From Paracoccus sp. TOH (GTDB lineage: Bacteria > Pseudomonadota > Alphaproteobacteria > Rhodobacterales > Rhodobacteraceae), in the NCBI RefSeq assembly GCF_030388245.1, contig NZ_CP098360.1, positions 1-64,000 of the forward strand: a stretch of DNA of 64,000 nt, read 5' to 3'. Shown here piece by piece: positions 9,389 through 18,510 of this stretch (position 1 is its first letter; each line of letters opens with the position of its first letter). The notes under the pieces are model-generated. The model was not told the DNA's origin, ran no database searches, and was given only the letters and a program-made list of their open reading frames with translations. The position numbers and the translations under genes are program-made.

Positions 9389-11416
9389 ATGAACGCCCCC
9401 CTGCGCCAGTCCGAGCGGCTGGGCCGTTTGACGACCGCCCTCGGCCCCGACACGCTGGCGCTTTTGCGCTTCGACGGCACGGACCACCTCAACGACCTCT
9501 TCGACTACCGCGTCGAGGCGCTGGCCACCCGCAACGATCTCGACTTCGACGCGCTGATCGGCACCCATGCCACGGTCGAGATCGAGACCCGCGACGGCCC
9601 GCAACCCTTCGACGGCATCGTCACCCAGGCCCGCTGGGCCGGCGTGGGTGAGAACGGCCACCGCTACGACCTGACCCTGCGACCCTGGTTCTGGCTCGCC
9701 TCCCGCCGCCGCAACCAGCGGATCTTTCACGACAAGACCGTGGTGCAGATCCTGACCGAGCTGCTCTCGGATTACGCGCAGCTCGGCGATCCGGCGGTCG
9801 AGTTCCAGCTCTCGCAGGATTATCCGACCCTCGAATACACCGTGCAATATCGCGAATCCGACCTCGGTTTCGCCCGCCGGCAGATGGAGCGGCACGGCAT
9901 CTCCTTCCATTTCCGCCACGCCCCGGGCAGCCACACGCTGGTGCTGACCGACGACGTGCTGGCGCATGAGACCATCGGTTCGCGGCCCTATAAAAGCTAC
10001 GACGGCCATCACCAGGCCGAGGGCGAGCATTTCTGGGACTGGTCGCCCGAGCGCAACCTGACCACCGGCGCCATCCGGCTGACCGACTACAATTTCAAGA
10101 AGCCCGACCAGGCGATGGAGGCCGACCGGCTGGGCGATGCCGCCCATGCGCAGGGCCAGATCGAGAGCTTCGACTACCCGGGCGACTATCCGGCGCAGGA
10201 CGTGGGCAAGCTAGTGGCGGGGCTGCGCACCAGCCAGGAACGCGGCGCGGACCGGCGCAACCGCGCGGTGGGCGATTGCGCCAGCCTGCGGGCGGGGCGC
10301 CGGGTGACGCTTGCGGGCGACCCGGTGCCGGGGACGGGCGAGACCTATCTCTGCCTCTCGGCCTCGCATCATTTCGTGTCCGAGGCCTATGGCTCCGGCG
10401 GTTCGGGCAGCGACGGCTATGCCTTCACCGGCAGCTACGCCCTGATGCCGGACACCGCGCCGATGGTGCCGCCGCGGCGGACGGCGGTCCCCGTGGTGCA
10501 CGGCCCGCAGACGGCGATGGTGGTCGGCGAGGGCGAGATCGACTGCGACGAATACGGCCGCATCCTGGTGCGGTTCCACTGGGATCTGGCGGGCGCGCAT
10601 TCGATGCGCTGCCGGGTGTCGCAGAACTGGGCCGGCGCCGGCTGGGGCGGCATGGTCATCCCCAGGATCGGCATGGAGGTCGTGGTCGAGTTCCTGGAAG
10701 GCGATCCGGATAAGCCGCTGGTCACCGGATGTGTTTATAACGGTAGGAACAAGGTGCCTTATGAGCTGCCGGCGCAAAAGACCATCAGCACCTTCAAAAC
10801 CGATACCCATCAGGGGACCGGTTTCAACGAGTTGCGCTTTGAGGATGAAAAAGACAGCGAAGAGATTTTCTTGCACGCGCAGCGCGACATGAACGCCAAG
10901 ATCGAGCAGCACCGGACCGAGCGCGTCAACAACAACAAGATCGAAAGTGTAGGCGATTCCAAAGCAAGCGAGGTGCATAACATCCTGGATCAGATCGTGG
11001 GTGGCGACATGCGCATCTCGGTTGGGCCGGGGCATCGCGGGCGCGTCACCCCCGCCGAAGCCGGGAGCGAAACCCAAGGCATCGGGGGCGCCGCCGCGCT
11101 GGTGGGCCGAGCCATCGGCGATTTCGGCGCGGGCAATCTAGAAATCGCGGTTGAGCGCGACATGAACAGTAATATTGGCCGCAATAGCAGCGAAATCCTG
11201 GGCAAGTTGAAATCTACCACCGTCGGCGATACCTATTACATTGAAGTCGCCAAGAACTTTGTGGTCGAGGCGGGCCAGCAGATTACCCTGCGCTGCGGGC
11301 AAAGCATGATCACGCTGGATCATTGCGGCAACATCGCCATCAACGGCAAGGTGGCTACCGTGACCATGGACCAGCTTTTACGATTGATGTCGGATTTCGT
11401 GAAAATCAACGAATGA
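9389..11416 (+). CDS. vgrG: Type VI secretion spike protein VgrG
   Basis: VgrG trimerises to form the spike that carries effectors out through the T6SS. The 675-residue product starts MNAPLRQSERLGRL after a strong GGAGG. It has the gp27-like N-terminal half (LFDYRVEALA, RYDLTLRPWFWLASRRRNQR, QYRESDLGFARRQMERHGIS), the gp5 OB-fold segment (FHWDLAGAHSMRCRVSQNWAG, split by a glycine-rich turn into GWGGMVIPRIGMEVVVEF) and a beta-helix needle with a long C-terminal tail. From about 10735 onward the DNA becomes clearly less GC-rich, matching the genes that follow. The stop overlaps the next start (ATGA). No tss/T6SS core genes are in the window, so it is an orphan copy. Confidence 0.93.
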   Translation: MNAPLRQSERLGRLTTALGPDTLALLRFDGTDHLNDLFDYRVEALATRNDLDFDALIGTHATVEIETRDGPQPFDGIVTQARWAGVGENGHRYDLTLRPWFWLASRRRNQRIFHDKTVVQILTELLSDYAQLGDPAVEFQLSQDYPTLEYTVQYRESDLGFARRQMERHGISFHFRHAPGSHTLVLTDDVLAHETIGSRPYKSYDGHHQAEGEHFWDWSPERNLTTGAIRLTDYNFKKPDQAMEADRLGDAAHAQGQIESFDYPGDYPAQDVGKLVAGLRTSQERGADRRNRAVGDCASLRAGRRVTLAGDPVPGTGETYLCLSASHHFVSEAYGSGGSGSDGYAFTGSYALMPDTAPMVPPRRTAVPVVHGPQTAMVVGEGEIDCDEYGRILVRFHWDLAGAHSMRCRVSQNWAGAGWGGMVIPRIGMEVVVEFLEGDPDKPLVTGCVYNGRNKVPYELPAQKTISTFKTDTHQGTGFNELRFEDEKDSEEIFLHAQRDMNAKIEQHRTERVNNNKIESVGDSKASEVHNILDQIVGGDMRISVGPGHRGRVTPAEAGSETQGIGGAAALVGRAIGDFGAGNLEIAVERDMNSNIGRNSSEILGKLKSTTVGDTYYIEVAKNFVVEAGQQITLRCGQSMITLDHCGNIAINGKVATVTMDQLLRLMSDFVKINE

Positions 11417-12354
11417 AATATGTTCTTGTTGCCCTGGCGCTGTGCTGTGCTGTCGGCACCTATGCTTATATCTCACTCCCAAATTGGTTAATGGAGGCCA
11501 CCGTGACCGAGACGGCCTATCGCGCAGACCGCCTGTTTCAGGCTGAAGATCCGAATTATGATGCGGATATTCACAAGCTGGCCCAGCAGATTGAACGGCG
11601 TGAACCGATTGCCCCACAAGACATCCAATGGCTTGGTTCGCGGGTGAACAAGCGTCACGGACAGGATATCACATTGCTGTTTCACGCCCTGGCGTCGGGA
11701 AATGTGGCGGCGGTGGATGCCCTGCTTGCCATAGGGGCGGATCCGACGATGCCTGACAAGACTGGATCCCGGCGGGATTTCGTTTATGCGCTGACAATGC
11801 CCGGCGGTGACTTGCTGGATCAGGATGCGATGAATGACGTAATCCGCGCATATCTGGCGCATGGCGGCGATCCCAACGGCTCGGGCGGGCTGGATGCACA
11901 GGGCCGGCCACTGCCAGGGATCCGAACCATCCTGCCCTATGGTCTGGCGCTGAACGGGAATTATCAGGGGCTAGAGATCGTGCTTGCCGCCGGCGCTGAT
12001 CCCTGGCTGCCAGAGTTCAACGACGGGGAATATTTCATGAATGCCGTCGACGCTTTGGCCGCCGACCAGCAGTTCGAGCAACTGGATATGCTGATTGACA
12101 AGGGATATTTCGATCACCCCACTCAGACCCAGCTGGAGCATTTCCTGAACGCGCTAGGCGGCTATGCCCAACGCCGCGATGAACCAAGTCTGGAGATCAA
12201 GCGGATCGCCATGCGGGTGTTGAAGCGCAATCCCCATTATATCGAAACCGTCACGCATGACGCGCGCACGCGTATGATTTTCAAGGACCATTGGAATGAC
12301 CCCGAACCCGGCCAGATCCCTTGGGATGAAATCCGTTCAGACCGGGTGAACTGA
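11413..12354 (+). CDS. Exported ankyrin-repeat-like protein, probable T6SS immunity protein
   Basis: The 313-residue product starts MKYVLVALALCCAVGTYAYI, a single N-terminal membrane or signal segment, so the rest should face the periplasm. The body has ankyrin-like repeats (LLFHALASGNVAAVDALLAIGADPT at about 100-125, split here only for description; later LEIVLAAGADPWLPEFNDGEY). It overlaps the vgrG stop by four bases and abuts the lipase start with no gap. By analogy with Tle/Tli pairs, a periplasmic ankyrin-like protein beside a secreted lipase is probably the immunity factor. This is inference from context and topology. The lower GC content matches the lipase, so the pair probably moved together. 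Confidence 0.7.
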   Translation: MKYVLVALALCCAVGTYAYISLPNWLMEATVTETAYRADRLFQAEDPNYDADIHKLAQQIERREPIAPQDIQWLGSRVNKRHGQDITLLFHALASGNVAAVDALLAIGADPTMPDKTGSRRDFVYALTMPGGDLLDQDAMNDVIRAYLAHGGDPNGSGGLDAQGRPLPGIRTILPYGLALNGNYQGLEIVLAAGADPWLPEFNDGEYFMNAVDALAADQQFEQLDMLIDKGYFDHPTQTQLEHFLNALGGYAQRRDEPSLEIKRIAMRVLKRNPHYIETVTHDARTRMIFKDHWNDPEPGQIPWDEIRSDRVN

Positions 12355-13686
12355 ATGAGCTCGACCCATCCCGGCAGCGCCAAATGGACAACTTGCTGGC
12401 GGCAGGCCAGTTATCTGTGCAAGCACGTCTATAAAGATCCACCTGGCCCGGCGGGCTTTCAGACGTTCTATCCCGACAAGATGGCCGAGGTAGAACGCAA
12501 CTGGGAAACATGGGATCTACTGAACAATCAGGCGGCCTCGGGGCTGGTGGCGCGGTTTTACAAGGTGAAATCGTGGAACCCCGCCGATAAGTCGGCGCCG
12601 TCCTGCCCGCCATGTCTGGTGTTTCGCGGCACCGATTTCGAAGATATGCGCGATCTTGGCATTGCCACCAATCTTCGTGTGCAGGTCGGGCCGTTCTGGA
12701 AGAACTTTCCCTTCAACAAGATCTTTGATCCCAATGTCCCTGCGCGCAACGAAGAGATAAAACGCGAAGAAATGCTGGCGATGGGGTTCAAGGCGATCGG
12801 CCTGCTGGACGAATCCGGTCGGGCGGCGGCGGATGGGATCGTTGTCAATCTGGGCATCAAGGCTGACATTATGGCCAAGGAAAATGGCGACTGGGTCAGC
12901 AATCTGTATCAGGGGCTAGGACGGGGATCGCCGCAATACAGCGAAGCCATGGCCTATGGCCGGCGCTGTGTTGATCAAAAAATCCTGCCGCTGGCCGACA
13001 AAAGGATGGAGATTTCGGGTCATTCTCTGGGCGGTGGTCTGGCGGCTGCGGTGTGTTGCCATCTGGATCATCGCTATCCGCAAGTGGCCCTGCATGCAAT
13101 GATCTTCAATCCGGCCGGCGTGAATCCCAAGACGATCGCTCCCGCCTCGACCAGCAGCGGCTCGATCAACGCTTTTGCTGTCAAGGACGAGGTGCTGACC
13201 ACGCTGCAAAGCTATACCACCACCATGCCGTTTATCGGCGCGGTCTTTCGCCATGCCTCGCGGCGGCTGGGCATGGCGGCGATGCCGCCGTCACTGGGAA
13301 CGATGCGGCGCGTTGCGGGCAGAAGCCCGGGCGGTGCATTGGGCGCCAAGGGTACGCCTTTGCCCGACCTGTTCCCGATGCGGACCGGTAACCGATCCTC
13401 TATTCCGGTGCTGGCCGAAATGGACGGACTGTTGCTGGCGGCGCCCAATCTGTCGCAATTCACCGAGAACCTGGCGAAATGGCTGCGCGCGCGCTATGAA
13501 AAGCGCGCGTTGGAGGACATCGCGTGGTATTCAACCGTTATTGGCAAATGGTCGCGCATTCTGGAACTGTGGTTTGCCGAACTGCGCCCCGAACTGGCGC
13601 TGGTCACGCACGCCTTCAAGCATTCCGCTGAATATCACGGGATGGACGTGGTGATCGCCACCTATGAGGCGACGTTCCCGGCCTGA
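12355..13686 (+). CDS. Lipase/phospholipase-like protein, probable T6SS effector (Tle)
   Basis: This 443-residue alpha/beta hydrolase has a classic nucleophile elbow GHSLGG at residues 222-227 (Ser224). A likely acid, Asp278, lies in FAVKDEVLTT. The catalytic His is not certain; candidates lie in the C-terminal THAFKHSAEYH stretch. VFRGTDFEDMRDL before the elbow resembles the class 3 lipase oxyanion region. There is no signal peptide, as expected for cargo carried by VgrG. Its start abuts the preceding immunity-like gene and a PAAR gene converges on its end. It should cleave lipids in target-cell membranes. The family (which Tle group) cannot be set by eye. Confidence 0.78.
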   Translation: MSSTHPGSAKWTTCWRQASYLCKHVYKDPPGPAGFQTFYPDKMAEVERNWETWDLLNNQAASGLVARFYKVKSWNPADKSAPSCPPCLVFRGTDFEDMRDLGIATNLRVQVGPFWKNFPFNKIFDPNVPARNEEIKREEMLAMGFKAIGLLDESGRAAADGIVVNLGIKADIMAKENGDWVSNLYQGLGRGSPQYSEAMAYGRRCVDQKILPLADKRMEISGHSLGGGLAAAVCCHLDHRYPQVALHAMIFNPAGVNPKTIAPASTSSGSINAFAVKDEVLTTLQSYTTTMPFIGAVFRHASRRLGMAAMPPSLGTMRRVAGRSPGGALGAKGTPLPDLFPMRTGNRSSIPVLAEMDGLLLAAPNLSQFTENLAKWLRARYEKRALEDIAWYSTVIGKWSRILELWFAELRPELALVTHAFKHSAEYHGMDVVIATYEATFPA

Positions 13687-13950
13687 TCAGCCGGGGCGCA
13701 CTTTTTCTGTGGTCGATCCGGTCGTTATCACGCCACCGCAGCTGGTCCGGCTGCCGATATGGGCGATGGGGCGCCCGTCGATTTTGTTGACGGATGATCC
13801 GCTGGTGATTGTCCCCCCGCATTCGGTCACATCGCCAACGGTGGCAATTTCCTTGCCGTCCAGTCTTACGCGCGATTCGACCTGAGCGATGTGGTTCTTG
13901 CCATGGATAGGACAGTCATGTTCATCGCCGAGCCGCGCCACTGGTTGCAT
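13687..13950 (-). CDS. PAAR-domain spike-tip protein
   Basis: This is an 87-residue stand-alone PAAR protein. PAAR proteins cap the VgrG trimer, sharpen the spike and can dock effectors. The motif pattern is clear: MQPVARLGDEHDCPIHG, then glycine/threonine-rich repeats TVGDVTECGGTITSGS, PIAHIGSRTSCGGVITTGS. The paired histidines and cysteines (His11, Cys13, His16, and Cys residues in the repeats) fit the zinc site at the tip. It converges tail-to-tail with the lipase gene with no gap, so the module carries vgrG, effector, immunity and PAAR on both strands. It has no extra toxin domain. Confidence 0.9.
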   Translation of the reverse strand: MQPVARLGDEHDCPIHGKNHIAQVESRVRLDGKEIATVGDVTECGGTITSGSSVNKIDGRPIAHIGSRTSCGGVITTGSTTEKVRPG

Positions 13951-14175
13951 GTCTTACCTCCATCTTGCTGCCAACAATAATGTGGTGTTTTCGTGTTAGA
14001 ATCAACCAACAGCGCCGTTATCATATAAACTTAAGGTGCAAGTTGCAGACGTAATGAGTCGGGTCTGAACAAAGTGCAACGCATTGATTTTGTGTGATGG
14101 CCCGGCGTTTTTTTTGGTCATGTTCTGCAGGGTTTCGTAATCTGAGAGCCAGAACCCTGGAATTTCTGGTCCCCG
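13951..14175. other. Intergenic stretch carrying the left part of the IS remnant
   Basis: This is an AT-richer stretch upstream of both the PAAR gene and the transposase fragment. It must hold the PAAR promoter. A possible left IS end, CTGAACAA at 14065-14072, mirrors TTGTTCAG at 15033-15040, but the match is short. Confidence 0.35.
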
Positions 14176-15040
14176 ATGAAGCCCCATTCCCGCGCCCACG
14201 AACAGGATGATCTTCTGCGGCCGAGGCTGGTGGACATGATCGATGCCCGTCTTGCACCGCGGCTGGCCATCCAGGTCGGGCGCTACGCCCATGCCCGCCA
14301 GTTCAAGCGCATGCGCAAGGCGCTGCGCCAACTCAGGGGCTATGTCGGCCGGGTGCGTCGCGATCTTCGCCGTCACCTGCAGGACATCCCGCAAGGCCCC
14401 CTGCGCGAGAAGATTCTGGACGCGCTATGGCTGGTCGGGCGCCTGCTGGAACAGGGGCCGAAGAGCAAAGACAAGCTCTATTCCCTGCATGAGCCCGAGG
14501 TCGACTGCATCTCAAAGGGCAAGGCGCGGATGCGCTACGAGTTTGGCACCAAGGTCAGCCTCGCGACCACCCTCGACGGCGGCCTCATAGTCGGCGCCCG
14601 CAGCTTTCCGGGCAATCCTTATGACGGCCACACCCTGGCACCGGCGCTGGAGCAGGTCGAGATCCTGACCGACACGAGGCCCAGCCTCGCCCTGGTCGAC
14701 CGCGGCTATCGCGGGCATGGCGTCGAAACCACCAGCGTCCTGATCAGTGGCCAGAGGCGCGGCATCACCCCGGTGTTGGCAAAGCTCCTCAAACGGCGCA
14801 GCGCCATCGAGCCCGAGATCGGCCATATGAAATCAGACGGCAGATTGGCCAGATGCCCCCTCAAGGGCAGGATCGGTGATGCCATCTTCGCCCTGCTCTG
14901 CGCCTGCGGACACAACATCCGAAAGATCCTCGCCCATATCAGGGCTCTTTGGGCCGTCGTCATCCGCTTCATCCCCGCCATCGTTGAGCAAACAGACGGA
15001 TCCCTGCGGCGGCTCAGCGCAGCATAACCCCCTTGTTCAG
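14065..15040 (+). mobile_element. IS5-type insertion sequence remnant (ends tentative)
   Basis: This is an element of under 1 kb built around an internally deleted IS5-type transposase. The limits given are the 8-base inverted repeat CTGAACAA/TTGTTCAG plus partial matching just inside it (10 of 12 bases). No convincing target-site duplication is visible, so the true ends could differ. It lies immediately beside the T6SS PAAR gene and may mark the junction between the T6SS module and the following accessory DNA. Confidence 0.4.
14176..15027 (+). pseudogene. IS5-family transposase with large internal deletion
   Basis: The 283-residue frame joins the family N-terminus (LLRPRLVDMIDAR, residues 13-25) directly to the middle of the protein (LAPRLAIQVGRYAHARQF, from residue 26). 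From memory of the family, roughly 150-200 residues normally sit between these points, including the first catalytic aspartate region. The rest is intact: SLHEPEVDCISKGKARMRYE, FPGNPYDGHTLAPALEQ, LVDRGYRGHGVE (second acidic residue) and KRRSAIEPEIGHMKSDGR (third). The deletion keeps the frame, but the loss of one DDE residue should abolish activity. It could still move if an intact relative supplies transposase. Confidence 0.8.
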
Positions 15041-15094
15041 CGGCGAAGAATTATAGTCTATACCTTTCCGGGTTGACTGCAAAAGCATGATTCC

Positions 15095-15268
15095 ATGACC
15101 CTTGATCCCGCTGCGAGATACGCACTTACCGGTCAGTTCGACTTGGAGCATTACGACCGTGATCGCGAAGATTTTCCGTCTGAGTTTGACGCGAACGGCT
15201 GGCCTCTGTTCGGTCAATTCAATCCCTATGCTTTGAAACACCCCATTACCGCAAGGCCGTGGTACTAG
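15095..15268 (+). CDS. Small hypothetical protein
   Basis: A 57-residue frame opens MTLDPAARYALTGQFDLEHY and ends ITARPWY. It is acidic and aromatic-rich with no membrane segment or known motif. It lies 9 bases before the next gene and has the same AT-richer composition, so the two may be one operon. An in-frame TGA 21 bases upstream limits the N-terminus. I do not recognise a family. It could be the tail of an older, larger gene cut when the IS inserted. Confidence 0.4.
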   Translation: MTLDPAARYALTGQFDLEHYDRDREDFPSEFDANGWPLFGQFNPYALKHPITARPWY

Positions 15269-15277
15269 GCCCCGCGC

Positions 15278-16004
15278 GTGCCGTCAGATGCAGAATGCTA
15301 CCATTCATATGCGGCATGGTTCCGGATTGCTGAGACTTTCGTGAGAATTGATAACGAGATGCTCGAAAGATTGCGAACTACACCGAGACGCGACAGCGAA
15401 ATTCCTGCTCCGGCAACGAGTGGTCGGTATTATCGTGCAGGGTCCTATAAAAACGGAGTGGAGTTTGGAGTTTGGGGTAATCTGCCTCAGTTTTCTGAAA
15501 TTCGGCAATGTCTTCTTGTGCTGTTAGAGGATCGACAGGCCACTGTTGAGCTTCTGGAGGTTTGGGGGGATTATCGACAAATTGCTGAGCGCATTATTTC
15601 GCCTTTTCCTCAAATGGATCTAAGGCGCGGCAAAAAAAGATAAGGGCGGCAGCGCCTCGGGGAAGGGTGAGCAGATAAAATGGTATATTCATTTCCGTGC
15701 TTATTGTGAGGAGCATTTTGGGCTGAGCGGGAATAAGGCAAACAAGATCATCACTGAGTATTGCTGGGATTTATCAAAAAAGCAGTCTTCTCCTGAAAGT
15801 AGCGCAGACCATGAATGGTATCGCAAGGTTCTTGGCGAGATAGAAAATCTATCTAATGGGAAGGTGAAGCCCACCAGATCGCTCAGCAACGCCATAAAGC
15901 GTTCCGGCTACAGTTCGAAAACAGCATCCGAGTGGCTTCAAGAGTATGAGAAAGAGCGTGACTCGTTGCCACCGTTCCCGCCTATTGATCTCAAGACGAA
16001 GTAA
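15278..16004 (+). pseudogene. Hypothetical gene split by a frameshift at an A7 run
   Basis: The first part, from GTG at 15278, encodes 121 residues (AAWFRIAETFVRIDNEMLER, VWGNLPQFSEIRQCLLVLLE) and stops at 15643 just after seven A's at 15632-15638. In the +1 frame the reading continues from that run without a stop to a TAA at 16002, giving about 120 more sensible residues (KWYIHFRAYCEEHFGLSG, TRSLSNAIKRSGYSSKTASE). With six A's the gene would be one open frame of about 241 codons. Either an A was gained (mutation or sequence error) or the run is a slippage site. No family is recognised. GC content is clearly below that of the core genes, which suggests recent transfer. Confidence 0.6.
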
Positions 16005-16009
16005 TCGTG

Positions 16010-16026
16010 TGCCCCCATAGGGGGCG
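16010..16026 (+). terminator. Weak hairpin after the split hypothetical gene
   Basis: A perfect 6-base stem GCCCCC/GGGGGC with loop ATA lies just after the TAA at 16004. There is no T-run behind it, so it would be a weak or Rho-assisted stop at best. Confidence 0.35.
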
Positions 16027-16126
16027 CAAACCTCTCCGCGTGCAGGTCGGCAGACTGTCTGTCATACCAATCTCACCGGCAAGCCCTTGACGGCACATCC
16101 TAAAACCTAACAGGAGTGTCGAAATT

Positions 16127-16357
16127 ATGGCTAACAATCAATGTGGTAGCGGCCCAGAGCTCTACTACTCCATCCCCGCCGCCGCCCGTATCCTGGGCGT
16201 GCCCAAGTACACCTTGTACCGGGCGGTCAAAGCCGGGCTGCTGCCGTGCCACTTGCCGTTTTCGTCGCGGCGCCGGGTGCTGCTGTCCGAAGTGCGCGCC
16301 GCGATGGCTGCCTATATGCAAGCGGAAGTGCAGCAGGACCAGGCCGATGTCGGGTGA
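16127..16357 (+). CDS. Excisionase/AlpA-like helix-turn-helix protein
   Basis: A 76-residue protein starts at an ATG preceded by AGGAG. The segment LYYSIPAAARILGVPKYTLYRAV is a winged-helix excisionase-type HTH (described here as residues 13-35), followed by KAGLLPCHLPFSSRRRVLL, the usual wing. Such proteins direct excision or switch on transcription in integrative elements. The primase/VapE-like gene overlaps its 3' end, a typical order in phage satellites and integrative islands. The integrase that it might partner lies 2.8 kb downstream. Confidence 0.72.
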   Translation: MANNQCGSGPELYYSIPAAARILGVPKYTLYRAVKAGLLPCHLPFSSRRRVLLSEVRAAMAAYMQAEVQQDQADVG

Positions 16358-18509
16358 GGATCTGATGCCCGATATTGCAGCTGCGACCAGCTTTCTGCGC
16401 GACATGCATGCCGACCGACCCATGACCTTGGTCGCGATCAAAGAAGGGCGGGGCCCCATTGCCAAGGCCTTCGGAATGGATGTCGCAACCGACGCTGTCG
16501 ACGCCCGGATCTCCGAGCACAACGGGCAGGGTTACAACATCTACTGGCAGGTCAATCGTGCCGTGGAGACCGCCCATAACAAGAAGGCGCGAAAACGGGA
16601 CATCACCGAGGTCTGGATGCTGCATGTCGATGTGGACGACCTCAGCGATGATGCGCTCGAACGCCTGAAAGCGTTCGAGCCCCGGCCCTCGGTGATCCTG
16701 TTTTCCGGGGGCGGGTATCAGGCGTTCTGGTTGCTCGATCAACCGCTGGCCGACATCCCGAAAGCCGAAGCACTGAACCGCCGGATCGCGGCGAAGCTGG
16801 GCGGCGACAATTGCCATAACGCGGAACCGTATCATGCGCGTCCCCGACACCATCAGCTGGCCGAATGCCAAGAAACAGAAGGCGGGTCGCAAGCCCGTGT
16901 TGTCTCATGTACTCTGATTTCAATCTCAAAGATGGCTCCGAGGAATTCGGGCCACCGGGAACCGTCCAGGGGGTGGCGGCAGTCAAAACTGCTGTGCCCC
17001 AAACCATTCGTCCCATGTCGCTGGAAGAGGCCGATATCGACCCGAACAGCGCGCTTGGGCGGCTATTGGTTCGCGGCGACGACTCCGACAGGCCGATGGG
17101 CAGCGATAATCCCCGTTACCCGTCTCGCAGCGAAGTCGTCTGGTCCTCCTGCTGCGCCATGGCGCGGCGGGGCACGCCCCCCGAAGCAATCGCGGGCGTT
17201 TTGCTGAACCCCCAGCTTGACATCTCGGCCTCGGTTCTGGAGCGCAGCGACGCTATCGCTTATGCATGGCGGCAGGCCCGCCGGGCGATTGCGGTCAACG
17301 CGGTGGTCTGGCCGGACATCACGAAGAACGGTGATCCGCGCCAGACCTATGGCAACGCGCTGGCCGGTTTGCAGGGCCTCGGCATCCGGTTTCGCCGTGA
17401 CTTGTTCAAGCAGCGCACGACGGCGGATGGCGAAGCGATCCAGGAACATGCGGGCGACATCACCGACGACGTCAGCATGATGATCCGCAAGCTGTTCTAC
17501 GACACGCACGGCTTCGATGCTGGCATGACGAATATCGATGATGGCATTCAGACGCTGGCCCTGGAAAACTCCTTCAACTCGATGAGGGACTATTTCGACG
17601 GCTGGTGTGGGATGGGACGTCGCGCTTGTCCAAACTGTTTGCGCGCTATTTTGACGCCGAGGATACCGAGCTTAACAGCGCGTTCGGGATCAAGATGCTG
17701 GTTGCGGCCGTTCGCCGCGTCCGGTCCCCCGGCGCGAAGTTCGACACCATGGTCGTGCTCGAGGGCTCGCAGGATTCGGGGAAATCCACAGCCCTCAAGA
17801 TCTTGGCCGGAGATGAAAACTTCTCCGACCAGCCCATCATCGGCTCGACGCGAAGACTCAGGGCGAGTTGCTGTCCGGCGTGCTGATCTTCGAAATTGCC
17901 GAACTGTCTGGGATCAAGAAGGCCGAGACCACCCACGTCAAGGCTTTCCTGTCGCGCGACACGGACCGCTACCGCCCCGCCTATGGGCGCAGGACGGTGC
18001 AGGTTCCGCGTCAGTGCGTCTTTATCGGCACCACGAACGACGACAGCTATCTGATGGACGTCACCGGAAACCGGCGCTTCTGGCCGGTGGCGACCGGCAC
18101 CATCGATCTCGAAGGGCTGAAGCGCGACCGCGACCAACTCTGGGCTGAGGCTGCCCAATTTGAAGCGGCGGGAGAAGACATCACCTTGCCCGAAACACTC
18201 TGGGCGGCGGCGGCTCATCTTCAGTCCTCGCGAATGCCGCGCGATCCGTGGCTGGATGCGCTGAATTCGCCCGTGGGCCAACGCGTGATCAATGGCAAAT
18301 GGCGTATCACCACCCAGCAACTCCTCGGCGAGGACAACCTCGGCATCCTGCCCGGACAGCAGAGCGATTGGGTGGCCAAGCGCTTGAAGCGGGTGATGAA
18401 CCAGCTGGGCTGGGAGGGGCCGGACCCGTTCAAGAAGGACGGCAAAACCCAACGCGGCTATTCGCGCCCATTTGACCCGGAAACGGAGGATGAGCCCGTA
18501 GATTACTGA
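16347..18509 (+). pseudogene. VapE-type primase/helicase of a mobile element, four frameshifts
   Basis: The N-terminal part (MPDIAAATSFLRDMHADRP; VWMLHVDVDDLSDDALERL; FSGGGYQAFWLLD) looks like a RepB/primase fold. The C-terminal part (LEGSQDSGKSTALKILAG Walker A; VFIGTTNDDSYL; TGNRRFWPV) is a virulence-associated E family helicase. Reading straight through needs four single-base corrections. Extra bases lie near 16824-16826 (before RIMRVPDTISWPNAKK) and 16912-16914 (before DFNLKDGSEEFG). Missing bases lie near 17600-17602 (before LVWDGTSRLSKLFARYF) and 17842-17845 (before LDAKTQGELLSGVLIFE). The corrected product is about 720 residues. It probably replicated the element once. As given, it should be inactive. 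Confidence 0.78.
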
Positions 18510-18510
18510 T

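Noticed and set aside
14065..15040. Perfect inverted repeats and target duplication for the IS remnant
   Set aside because: Only an 8-base match was found and no duplication flanks it, so the ends are listed as tentative only.
15632..15638. Programmed frameshift as the preferred explanation at the A7 run
   Set aside because: Possible, but other genes of the island carry plain indels, so mutation or sequence error is simpler.
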